A stretch of 5,022 nucleotides of DNA from Calditrichota bacterium (GCA_024275555.1 JAJRYW010000476.1:1-5022); one strand, 5' to 3'; positions 1-5,022 are shown, counted from the first letter of the stretch. Translations and numbers: made by a program. Notes: generated from the sequence alone by a model not told the origin.

Positions 1-25
1 ATGCAATAGTAATGTCCCCCCTTAA

Positions 26-84
26 TCCCTCCCGGCTGGCCGGGAGGGAAACCGGCCTCCCTCCCCGATTTCGGGGAGGGCCGG
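26..84. repeat. Pair of GC-rich hairpins, REP-like intergenic element
   Basis: Two strong inverted repeats stand side by side. The first pairs 26-36 with 39-49, which is 11 bp and perfect; in practice the inner pairs must open to form a loop. The second pairs 59-68 (CCCTCCCCGA) with 71-80 (TCGGGGAGGG), a perfect 10 bp. It can be lengthened by CCGG 52-55 pairing with CCGG 81-84 across a three-base bulge. Pyrimidine-rich CCCCCC precedes the pair and GGGGTGGGG follows it, so a still longer foldback is possible. It lies about 310 nt beyond the protease stop and has no T-run, so I read it as a dispersed palindromic repeat rather than a terminator. Copy number elsewhere cannot be judged from this window. 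Confidence 0.6.
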
Positions 85-260
85 GGTGGGGAAATTTCAC
101 TTGATAACTATCCGGCTCCACAAATACGCCCAATTTAATTGCCCCGCTGTGGGAAACTCGCTCATCATATTTAAACAATTATATTTTCACACTAATTCAC
201 GGGTCTATAAGCAAAACGGCAATTCGCTTCGCGAACCACCGTATTCGTATTTATAAATCG

Positions 261-291
261 ATGGGAGGATTCTCCCGGGGAATCCTCCCAT
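261..291. repeat. Perfect 12-bp inverted repeat, stem-loop
   Basis: ATGGGAGGATTC (261-272) is the exact reverse complement of GAATCCTCCCAT (280-291), with a 7-nt loop TCCCGGG. With one bulged base the stem lengthens by about six pairs (256-260 plus flank with 293-297). Read on the minus strand it lies about 105 nt after the protease stop, followed by CGATTTATAAAT rather than a clean T-run. It may end transcripts or protect their 3' ends, but it is not a textbook intrinsic terminator. Confidence 0.6.
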
Positions 292-310
292 TCGATTGCT
301 TTCCTCGCGG

Positions 311-336
311 AGTCGGATATGAACTGAAATCCGACT
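311..336. repeat. 8-bp inverted repeat
   Basis: AGTCGGAT (311-318) pairs perfectly with ATCCGACT (329-336) across a 10-nt loop. It lies between the protease stop and the longer stem-loop at 261-291. Its role is unknown; a 3' UTR structure is the simplest reading. Confidence 0.45.
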
Positions 337-340
337 ACTT

Positions 341-376
341 AAAAAACGGGCATTTTTATTTCCTGCAACAGACGCC
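341..376 (-). terminator. Possible weak intrinsic terminator of the protease operon
   Basis: On the minus strand, about 20 nt after the TGA, GGGCGT can pair with ATGCCC (six pairs including one G-U) across a long loop of about 18 nt. The second arm is followed directly by G and a run of six T (346-341). The T-run is good but the stem is short and the loop long, so this is a tentative call. The stronger stem-loops farther on (311-336, 261-291) lack T-runs. Confidence 0.3.
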
Positions 377-396
377 CTAAGGTGAATTTATCCTGT

Positions 397-909
397 TCAG
401 CGCATGAGCAGCATTTTACGCGTCTGCTGATAACGGCCGGCCTTGAGGCGATAGAAATATACTCCGCTGGTTGCCAGGCTGCCGGCGCTGTCCCGGCCGT
501 TCCATTGTATGGTATGACGACCGCCGGACATGTTCTTGTTCAGCAGCGTCATTACGGTTTTTCCCAATTGATCATAAATGGTCAGCTTGACCCATTCCGC
601 ATTCGGAATGGCAAACTCGATATTCGTGGCGGGGTTAAAGGGATTGGGATAGTTCTGCGCCAGTTCAAATTGCTGCACGGCGGGCGCAGCGGGATCGCCG
701 ATGCCGGTGACGACACTCTGCATAGCGGCCAGTGCATTGATCTTTCCGTATCCCCAGGTGTTGTTGGGGCCGCCCTGGGGCCTGGCGGTATTGCGCAAGA
801 TATTCACCACGCTTTGGTAATCCAGTCCGCCGTTCCGCTCCAGCATCAGCGCCGCTAATCCGGTCACATGCGGGGTGGCCATGCTGGTTCCCTGCATCTT
901 CTGGTGCAT
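397..909 (-). CDS. C-terminal part of the S8 subtilase: catalytic Ser and T9SS sorting domain
   Basis: This open stretch is the in-frame continuation of the protease at 2730-928 beyond an amber codon, and probably not a separate gene. It has no signal peptide and no Asp or His motif of its own. Residues 7-14 are GTSMATPH, the catalytic Ser block of S8 subtilases, with Ser9 as nucleophile (Ser616 when the amber is counted as residue 601). The rest of the catalytic fold follows up to GYGKINA near residue 53. Residues 81-170 form a T9SS type A sorting domain: FELAQNYPNPFNP at 81-93, then a FlgD-like Ig fold ending GVYFYRLKAG and basic KMLLMR. The ATG used here abuts a GGGAGGA with no spacing, so efficient independent initiation is doubtful. 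It ends with TGA. Confidence 0.8.
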   Translation of the reverse strand: MHQKMQGTSMATPHVTGLAALMLERNGGLDYQSVVNILRNTARPQGGPNNTWGYGKINALAAMQSVVTGIGDPAAPAVQQFELAQNYPNPFNPATNIEFAIPNAEWVKLTIYDQLGKTVMTLLNKNMSGGRHTIQWNGRDSAGSLATSGVYFYRLKAGRYQQTRKMLLMR

Positions 910-927
910 TCCTCCCTGGACAATATT

Positions 928-930
928 CTA
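928..930 (-). other. In-frame TAG (amber) splitting the protease gene
   Basis: Minus-strand codons run CCG CGG TAG AAT ATT GTC CAG GGA GGA ATG CAC CAG. Both sides of the TAG stay in the same frame: 600 codons before it, and 176 codons plus a TGA stop after it. This is a nonsense codon, not a frameshift. A full-length reading (397-2730) gives 777 positions with the usual order prodomain, Asp, His, Asn, Ser, sorting domain. One base change from TAG gives Tyr, Trp, Gln, Glu, Lys, Leu or Ser. Possible explanations are recent gene death, a base-call error, or amber decoding or readthrough. Confidence 0.85.
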
Positions 931-2730
931 CCGCGGCACCCCTTGCCCAATGGTGAGATGGCTCGACAGCGCCGCCACAATCACCTCTCCCGGCGCGGTA
1001 ATGTCCGGTTTGGTGCGCCCATCGCGGGTGGGGCCCAGGCTGCTGAAGCCGGAGATATCGCCGATGACCGGGTTGCCCGGCTGTTGGCGGGGAATGCCGT
1101 CGATATCGATCCACTGGTTTTTGGTGACGTAAGAGCCCACGCAGACCACTTGTTGAGAAGTGCCGGGAATGCCAATCGATTTGTTGTTGTCGCCGGGCAT
1201 GATGCCGTAATAGGGGTCGGAGTCGGTGGTAAAATTGCCCCCCAGCACCTGCCAGGCGTCGAATGTACCGCTTCCGAAAGTATAGAGCGTCCAGAATACC
1301 GATGAGATGGGATACTGGCCGTTATCGCTGTCGATGACAAAGAAAACCCGGCTGGCGTTGTTGTTGGGGTCGTGGACGGTTCGAGCGTCAATCGACACCA
1401 GGCCGTAGTTGCCGTAGCCGTCGGTCATCACCACGTTTTCGATATTCTGGCCCGGGGCGATGGGATTGGTAAAGGCCAGCAGATTCAGGCTTTGATCGTA
1501 GCAGGCCAGCCCCACGTAAATGTTGCCGGCGTCGTACCACAAATCCACCGCAGAAAGGGAGGCGTTTTGATGGATCATCCAAAAGCTTTGCAGGGCGTCG
1601 TTGATGGTGCTCCCGCTGGTTGTGTAGCTGAGATGGATCATGTTGGAGCCGTCATTTCCGGCGGCCACGTTGATAACCCGGCCCGGCCCGGTCATTCCGC
1701 TCAGGGCCTGCTCATAGAGGCTGCTGCCGTCGTGAGCGCCTAACTGCCCCCCCAGGCTCAGGTTAATGGAAGCCGGTTTGCCCAGGGCCTGCGCCTGGGA
1801 AAAAATGTAATTGCACCCGTCAAGCACATCGCTGTCGCTGAATCCGCCGTTGCTGTTGTGATCGCGAATTCCTTTGACAAAGATCAAATCAGACTCCGGG
1901 GCAATGCCAATATAATTAGACAGGGCGTGCCCCCCGCCTGCCGCTGTTCCGCTTACATGGGTGCCATGACCGCCTCCCCCGTCGCCGTCAATTTCCCCGC
2001 ATTGCCCGGAGTTGATTTGAGATGAGGTATATTCAGTACCGTAACTGTACCCGGAAGGGGGATTGCTATTGCCGGACATGTCCCACAAATAGCGAATCCG
2101 GGTGTTGCCGTTGTTGTCATTAAAATCGGGATGAGACCAGTCGATGCCGCTGTCCAGCACCCCGACCACCACTCCATGCCCGCGATAGGCCCGGTTCAAG
2201 CCGACCCCGGCGTGCACCTGGTCGGCGCTGATCTCCACCCGGCTGACGTCTAACTGAAGCCGGGATTTCCCGCTGGCCTGGATGCTGAGAACCTCATCGG
2301 CGCGTAGTAAGCTATTCACCCGCTCGAGGGGGATCTCCGCCGTTAATATTTGATTGATCACACTGCCGGTAGAGCCGCCCAGCGCCCGGATGCGCGCCCT
2401 GGTTTGCCCCGGATCGCTCGACTTAATCAGAATTGAAACTCGCAGTCCTTGTTCCGCGGAGAATAACACCCCGGCTATTTCCCGGGAGCGCCGGTAAACC
2501 GTTTCCGGCGACAGGCCCAGCGCCCGGGCGCGATTATACTGCCCGACCAGGCGCCGCAGCAGCGGATCGCTTTTGGAATCCCATAGAGACGCCTGCCCGA
2601 CCGGGGCGGAAATTTGCTTCTCCATGCTTAAAGGCAGCGGCCCGCGAACCCCCACCTGCCGGAGCGGCTGCGCTCCCAGCCAGGCGGCCCCGCCAATCAA
2701 CAATATCCATATAAAGAGTATTTTTTTCAT
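928..2730 (-). CDS. S8 family subtilisin-like serine protease, secreted (N-terminal part up to amber)
   Basis: A probable extracellular endopeptidase. The ATG at 2730 has a GGGAG 7 nt upstream. Residues 1-20 are a Sec signal peptide (MKK, hydrophobic core, AxxLGA-Q). Residues about 95-160 form an I9-like prodomain (LRVSILIK; GSVINQILTAEIP). The catalytic domain starts near 170: Asp193 in VLDSGIDWSHPDF, His255 in GGHGTHVSGT, and oxyanion Asn359 in NVAAGND. An insert of about 145 residues (about 365-515, beta-rich, with VDLWYDAGNIYVGL) follows Asn359, where CspA/B-like subtilases carry a jelly roll. The fold resumes with VVCVGSYV and FSSLGPTRDGRTKPDITAPG near 560-581. The frame stops at TAG before the Ser block, which follows in the same frame at 909-397. 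If the stop is real, this product lacks its nucleophile and secretion signal. The assignment to S8 is firm; the substrate is unknown. Confidence 0.93.
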   Translation of the reverse strand: MKKILFIWILLIGGAAWLGAQPLRQVGVRGPLPLSMEKQISAPVGQASLWDSKSDPLLRRLVGQYNRARALGLSPETVYRRSREIAGVLFSAEQGLRVSILIKSSDPGQTRARIRALGGSTGSVINQILTAEIPLERVNSLLRADEVLSIQASGKSRLQLDVSRVEISADQVHAGVGLNRAYRGHGVVVGVLDSGIDWSHPDFNDNNGNTRIRYLWDMSGNSNPPSGYSYGTEYTSSQINSGQCGEIDGDGGGGHGTHVSGTAAGGGHALSNYIGIAPESDLIFVKGIRDHNSNGGFSDSDVLDGCNYIFSQAQALGKPASINLSLGGQLGAHDGSSLYEQALSGMTGPGRVINVAAGNDGSNMIHLSYTTSGSTINDALQSFWMIHQNASLSAVDLWYDAGNIYVGLACYDQSLNLLAFTNPIAPGQNIENVVMTDGYGNYGLVSIDARTVHDPNNNASRVFFVIDSDNGQYPISSVFWTLYTFGSGTFDAWQVLGGNFTTDSDPYYGIMPGDNNKSIGIPGTSQQVVCVGSYVTKNQWIDIDGIPRQQPGNPVIGDISGFSSLGPTRDGRTKPDITAPGEVIVAALSSHLTIGQGVPR

Positions 2731-2737
2731 GACAAAA

Positions 2738-2742
2738 CTCCC
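2738..2742 (-). promoter_or_regulatory. Ribosome binding site of the protease
   Basis: GGGAG on the minus strand ends 7 nt before the ATG at 2730-2728, in the 30-nt gap after the small lipoprotein gene. It supports this start and a separate initiation event within the same transcript. Confidence 0.7.
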
Positions 2743-2760
2743 GGTTATATTTTAATTGAT

Positions 2761-3096
2761 TTATGGAAAGCGGCTATCCCGTTCCACGGATAGCTGCAAT
2801 TGTTCCACAATGTCCAGCTTTGCCAGGGCCTGGATTTGGGCCGGTGTGGCGCTGGCGGTAAAGATGGCCCCGGCAATGACGCCCAGTTCGATACCGGTTT
2901 GGAGAAGTTCCTCTTTTATCTGCGCCTCAATCGCCCGGGTACATTTGCCGATGATCCGTATCGGTTCCGACGACTTTGCCTGTTCCTGTGCCGTTAGTTT
3001 CTGGCGTAAAGGCGCGTCCAGTTTGCTCCGGCTCTCTTTCGTTCCGGCGGTGCAGCCCATCAGAAAAATTAAACCGAGTATAAGAAAGTTGCTCAC
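2761..3096 (-). CDS. Small lipoprotein resembling a free-standing subtilase propeptide (I9-like)
   Basis: A 111-residue lipoprotein. It starts with GTG at 3096 (chosen because GAAAGGG lies 5 nt upstream) and ends with TAA. Residues 1-15 form a lipoprotein signal, with hydrophobic LILGLIF and lipobox LMGC, so Cys15 would be lipidated; Thr at +2 suits outer-membrane sorting. After a charged linker (18-44), residues 45-105 follow the pattern of an I9-type prodomain. Its LGVIAGAIFTASATPAQIQ parallels GSVINQILTAEIPLERVN in the protease next door, followed in both by a Leu-rich helix and a V-x-x-[IL]-Q strand. No catalytic motif is visible. It ends 30 nt before the protease start, so the two are probably co-expressed. 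I infer a membrane-anchored inhibitor or folding helper for that protease; the similarity is weak and by eye, so the fold call is moderate. Confidence 0.75.
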   Translation of the reverse strand: MSNFLILGLIFLMGCTAGTKESRSKLDAPLRQKLTAQEQAKSSEPIRIIGKCTRAIEAQIKEELLQTGIELGVIAGAIFTASATPAQIQALAKLDIVEQLQLSVERDSRFP

Positions 3097-3101
3097 AATA
3101 A

Positions 3102-3108
3102 CCCTTTC
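3102..3108 (-). promoter_or_regulatory. Ribosome binding site deciding a GTG start
   Basis: GAAAGGG on the minus strand ends 5 nt before the GTG at 3096-3094. No ATG lies in frame upstream before a TGA, so this site fixes the non-ATG start of the small lipoprotein gene. Confidence 0.6.
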
Positions 3109-3144
3109 GTTTTCACAGGTTGCGGCCAGTAGAAATCACCCCGC

Positions 3145-4659
3145 TCAGTAGCGATGCTGTTCCAGCACCACCCGCTCGTTGGCATAATCAATCCAGACTT
3201 CCGCCATGTTGTTGGATGGGTTTATCCCCCAGTCCACTTGCCCGATGACTACGCCATTTTCCACAATGGTTCCGTAAGCTTCCCAGTAGTTAAGGTCGTT
3301 TGCCCAGCCATTGAGCAGGGCGGTTTTGATGCGGATATTCTGGGCCCCATAATTAACGCCGCCAATATTCCAGGTGCTGTTGTAGTCGCGGGTGCGATTT
3401 ACGGCAAAGCTGGTGTCGTTGGCGTTATAAATGCTGTAATACCAGTGGTGATTGTTGACAGTCATCGAGAAATCCGGACCGGTAATCGACCCGGTAAGCG
3501 CTTCAATACGGTCGAACATGGCCAGCGAACCGTTGATGCTGAACTGCACCGTTCCGGCTTCGGTAATGTTGGCCTGATAAGTGACGCCTTCGATGGTCAT
3601 GGTTCCGTTGAGGGTGTTTTGCAGCGAGCCGCCGCTGAAGACGGTGGAAATCTGCACATCCATGCTGCCGGGAATAATCACCTGCAAGACAAACTGGTGA
3701 TCATTCTGCAGAAACCAGTCTTCATCGCCGGAGAAGTCGCCGTTCATTGCCGAAATGATAAACTCCATGGTGCTGCCGTTGGTAAAGACAACCCGGAGAC
3801 GATCTGTGGGCGTCGCAGAATAGGTAAAGGTGTTTCCGGTTTGAGTGAGGGTGCCGGTGGTGATCAGCGTTTGCCCGCCGTTGAGTTCCGAGGCTAAAAA
3901 GACCGCCTGTGTTCCCAGGGATACGGCATCCTCGCCCCCCTGGTAGGTTTGCTGAGGAATGGTGATTCCCATCGTGCCGTTTCCATTGGAACTGACTGCG
4001 GCGCGTTTCACTTTAACCGAAGCGGTTCCCACCGCGTTGGGGTCTTCCACCGAGACGGCCTGCACGGTTACCTGGATCGAATCCTGACTGATGGTTGCCG
4101 GGGCGCTGTATAAACCGGCCGGAGAGATAGAGCCCGGCCCGCTGGAGACGCTCCAGTTTACCGAGGTGTTATTCGTTCCGCTCACATCGGCCTGGAACTG
4201 CTGGGTGTCGCCGGGGCCAATTGTGGCGGTGGGCGGTGTTATGGTTACCCGGACTGTGCTGCTGGCCCGGCGCACCACGGCGTTGGCCGTGGCGGAAACG
4301 GCGGGGTCCGCGTTCGAAACGGCCGTGATGGTTGCCACCAGGGAATCGGTGTTCAGGTTTGCCGGGGCGGTGTAGAGGCCCCCGGCGGAAATGCTTCCCT
4401 GGTTTCCGGCCACGCTCCAGGCAACGCTTTTATCGCTGCTGCCGGTTACCTGGGCGGTATACTGTTGAGTCGCCCCGGGGGCCAGCACGGCTCTGGCCGG
4501 GGTAATACTCACCTCTACCGTTTCATTGTCCGGGTCGGTGGGGCCGGATTTGCTGTCCCCGCCGCAGCTGGCGGCGCTCACCAATATCAGGATGGTTATC
4601 AAAATTTTGCCGCAGGCGGCGAAACAGATTTTTTTCAAAAAGCAGACAAGTCCTTGCAT
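3145..4659 (-). CDS. Lipoprotein with two tandem Ig-like domains and an unrecognised beta-rich C-terminal domain
   Basis: A 504-residue surface or periplasmic lipoprotein of unknown function. The ATG at 4659 has a GGAGG 7 nt upstream. The N-terminus is rather long (KK at 9-10, hydrophobic ILITILILVSAAS) and ends at Cys32 in SAASCGG, an acceptable lipobox with Ala at -3. A Gly/Ser/Asp/Pro linker follows. Residues about 47-130 and 136-219 are two BIG-type Ig repeats with the same layout: V-x-ITP, PG-TQQ-, V-WSV, GSIS--GLY-APA, ending VVRRA or VKVKRA. Residues about 225-504 are rich in Thr, Asn, Gly and beta pattern (TLNGTMTIEGVTYQANITEA; NNHHWYYSIYN) and match no family I recognise. No enzyme motif is seen. 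It is the first gene of the apparent operon, 48 nt before the small lipoprotein, so it may act with the protease as adhesin, scaffold or substrate. It ends with TGA. Confidence 0.88.
   Translation of the reverse strand: MQGLVCFLKKICFAACGKILITILILVSAASCGGDSKSGPTDPDNETVEVSITPARAVLAPGATQQYTAQVTGSSDKSVAWSVAGNQGSISAGGLYTAPANLNTDSLVATITAVSNADPAVSATANAVVRRASSTVRVTITPPTATIGPGDTQQFQADVSGTNNTSVNWSVSSGPGSISPAGLYSAPATISQDSIQVTVQAVSVEDPNAVGTASVKVKRAAVSSNGNGTMGITIPQQTYQGGEDAVSLGTQAVFLASELNGGQTLITTGTLTQTGNTFTYSATPTDRLRVVFTNGSTMEFIISAMNGDFSGDEDWFLQNDHQFVLQVIIPGSMDVQISTVFSGGSLQNTLNGTMTIEGVTYQANITEAGTVQFSINGSLAMFDRIEALTGSITGPDFSMTVNNHHWYYSIYNANDTSFAVNRTRDYNSTWNIGGVNYGAQNIRIKTALLNGWANDLNYWEAYGTIVENGVVIGQVDWGINPSNNMAEVWIDYANERVVLEQHRY
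4003..4521 (-). repeat. Tandem Ig-domain duplication inside the lipoprotein gene
   Basis: Codons for residues about 47-130 (4521-4270) and 136-219 (4254-4003) encode two copies of one Ig-like module of about 85 residues. They share GSIS-x-x-GLY-x-APA and a closing R/K-rich RRA or KRA. The copies have clearly diverged in protein sequence, so this is an old domain duplication rather than a recent DNA repeat. Confidence 0.75.
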
Positions 4660-4800
4660 CGCTAAATCCTCCGGGTTTGGTGGGGAGGCCTTCTATAATC
4701 TGACAGGTAACTTATTATGGCCTCATCCGAAATGGACTACCCATATAGGTAGTTTTCATTAAAAATTGCTCGAAGCGCTTCTCTCGTTGGCTTTTAGCGA
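4660..4800 (-). promoter_or_regulatory. Upstream region of the operon with an 18-bp imperfect palindrome
   Basis: This is the likely promoter region of the three-gene operon. ACTACC (4736-4741) and GGTAGT (4748-4753) form a 6-bp inverted repeat about 77-95 nt before the start codon, placed where an operator or 5' leader hairpin could lie. AT-rich stretches (minus-strand CATAAT at 4719-4714 and TTATAG nearby) could serve as a -10 element, but I find no matching -35 box and none of the usual Bacteroidota promoter pattern. No start point can be assigned. Confidence 0.3.
4668..4672 (-). promoter_or_regulatory. Ribosome binding site of the Ig-like lipoprotein
   Basis: GGAGG on the minus strand (GGAGGA if one base is added) ends 7 nt before the ATG at 4659-4657. 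It supports that start over the internal TTG nine codons later, which would give a more typical MKK-type signal peptide but has no well-placed Shine-Dalgarno sequence. Confidence 0.7.
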
Positions 4801-4835
4801 TTGTTGTTTACGCGGATTGCTCTGGCGTTCGTTCT

Positions 4836-4859
4836 CCTTCAAAGCTCCTGCTTTGAAGG
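4836..4859 (-). repeat. Opposite-strand hairpin copy of the repeat cluster
   Basis: CCTTCAAAGC (4836-4845) pairs perfectly with GCTTTGAAGG (4850-4859) around TCCT, which reads AGGA on the minus strand. Compared with the copy at 4955-4978, seven of ten stem positions are identical, and the three that differ are changed in both arms so that pairing is kept. Confidence 0.75.
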
Positions 4860-4954
4860 CCGTTTTGTCCCTCGAGGCGAAACTCCCGTTTCGCTACGCC
4901 AAAGCAGGGGAAGTTTTGTTGCCAGGAGAAAAGCGGAGCTTTAATTGAAAAGAG

Positions 4955-4978
4955 CGTTCCAGGCAGGAGCCTGGAACG
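4955..4978 (+). repeat. Best hairpin copy of the repeat cluster
   Basis: CGTTCCAGGC (4955-4964) pairs perfectly with GCCTGGAACG (4969-4978) around the 4-nt loop AGGA. It is the plus-strand copy and is followed by AGAAGAAACGG. The right arm with part of its loop recurs 22 nt later (4988-5002) without a left arm. Confidence 0.75.
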
Positions 4979-5022
4979 AGAAGAAACGGAGCCTGGAACG
5001 AGAGGAACAATGGGAATTTGGC

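Larger units (their letters stand above)
1..396. other. Non-coding region downstream of the protease operon
   Basis: No convincing gene lies here. Reading frames are short and lack homology-like features, and the base composition swings between very GC-rich foldbacks and AT-rich spacers, for example around 165-200. The region holds the double hairpin at 26-84, a small 5-bp foldback at 223-235 (TTCGC TTC GCGAA), the perfect 12-bp inverted repeat at 261-291, the 8-bp inverted repeat at 311-336 and a possible weak terminator at 341-376. The next gene to the left lies outside the window. Confidence 0.6.
4825..5008. repeat. Cluster of REP-like hairpin repeats with (A)GGA loop in both orientations
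   Basis: At least three hairpins share a layout of stem, (A/G)GGA loop, stem and purine-rich tail near GAGAAnnAACG. Copy A (minus strand, stem 4836-4859) has a perfect 10-bp stem CCTTCAAAGC around AGGA, with tail GGAGAACGAACGC. Copy B (minus, 4873-4898) has a 7-bp core GCGAAAC plus outer pairs around loop GGGA and tail CGAGGGACAAAACGG. Copy C (plus, 4955-4978) has a perfect 10-bp stem CGTTCCAGGC around AGGA and tail AGAAGAAACGG. A small AAAGC GGA GCTTT foldback lies at 4930-4942. A half copy, GGAGCCTGGAACGAG, at 4988-5002 exactly repeats 4966-4980. Stems differ by paired changes while the loop stays. No transposase is visible. Confidence 0.75.

Noticed and set aside
382..858. Plus-strand 158-codon reading frame
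   Set aside because: It is antisense to the well-conserved sorting domain and Ser block of the protease, with no supporting motif or Shine-Dalgarno sequence.
897..930. Frameshift between the two parts of the protease
   Set aside because: The TAG and the downstream ATG are 21 nt apart and in the same frame. Codon-by-codon reading through the TAG gives continuous protease sequence, so it is a nonsense codon.
928..960. Recoding signal such as a SECIS or pyrrolysine-insertion element
   Set aside because: The stop is TAG, so selenocysteine does not apply. I see no clear stem-loop right after it, and known pyrrolysine proteins are mainly methylamine methyltransferases.
3154..3897. Plus-strand 247-codon reading frame
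   Set aside because: It lies wholly antisense to the Ig-like lipoprotein, shows no recognisable domain, and is a shadow of that gene's codon bias.
4766..4948. Plus-strand 60-codon reading frame
   Set aside because: It runs through the hairpin repeats (encoding SFKAPALKA-like strings), has no ribosome binding site, and is best explained as repeat DNA translated by chance.
4825..5008. CRISPR array
   Set aside because: The units are hairpins of differing sequence in both orientations, with no regular spacer length, so they are not CRISPR repeats.
5010..5022. Possible gene start ATG after GAGAGG at the right edge
   Set aside because: Only four codons are visible and the GAGAGG belongs to the tail of a repeat copy, so there is not enough to support a gene.

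Overview
The window looks like chromosomal DNA from a Gram-negative bacterium of the FCB group that has a type IX secretion system (T9SS). Candidates include Calditrichota, Ignavibacteriota or KSB1-like lineages. The clearest sign is the C-terminal sorting domain of the protease, whose NYPNPFNPATNI motif and FlgD-like Ig fold are typical of T9SS cargo in those groups. Two lipoprotein signal peptides and one Sec signal peptide agree with a diderm cell envelope. The assignment to phylum is inference.

All supported genes lie on the minus strand and read right to left as one probable operon: (i) 4659-3145, a lipoprotein with two tandem Ig-like (BIG-type) domains and an unrecognised beta-rich C-terminal domain; (ii) 3096-2761, a 111-residue lipoprotein that resembles a free-standing subtilase propeptide (I9-like); (iii) 2730-397, a T9SS-sorted S8 subtilase with signal peptide, I9-like prodomain, catalytic domain with a large insert, and sorting domain. 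The gaps are 48 and 30 nt, and each gene has its own Shine-Dalgarno sequence. All three products are predicted to be exported. A plausible model is a cell-surface protease with a membrane-anchored propeptide-like inhibitor or chaperone encoded just ahead of it.

The protease reading frame is interrupted by one in-frame TAG at 930-928, after Asp193, His255 and Asn359 but 15 codons before the catalytic Ser. There is no frameshift: the frame simply continues after the stop. The gene may be a fresh pseudogene, the stop may be a sequencing error, or the amber codon may be read through. The three genuine ends in the window use TGA, TAA and TGA.

The left flank (1-396) is non-coding and holds GC-rich double hairpins, two perfect inverted repeats and a possible weak terminator. 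The right flank (about 4660-5022) holds the upstream region of the operon, then a cluster of small REP-like hairpins. Their (A)GGA loop is conserved while the stems change by compensatory substitutions, and copies lie in both orientations. I see no RNA gene, CRISPR array or transposase.
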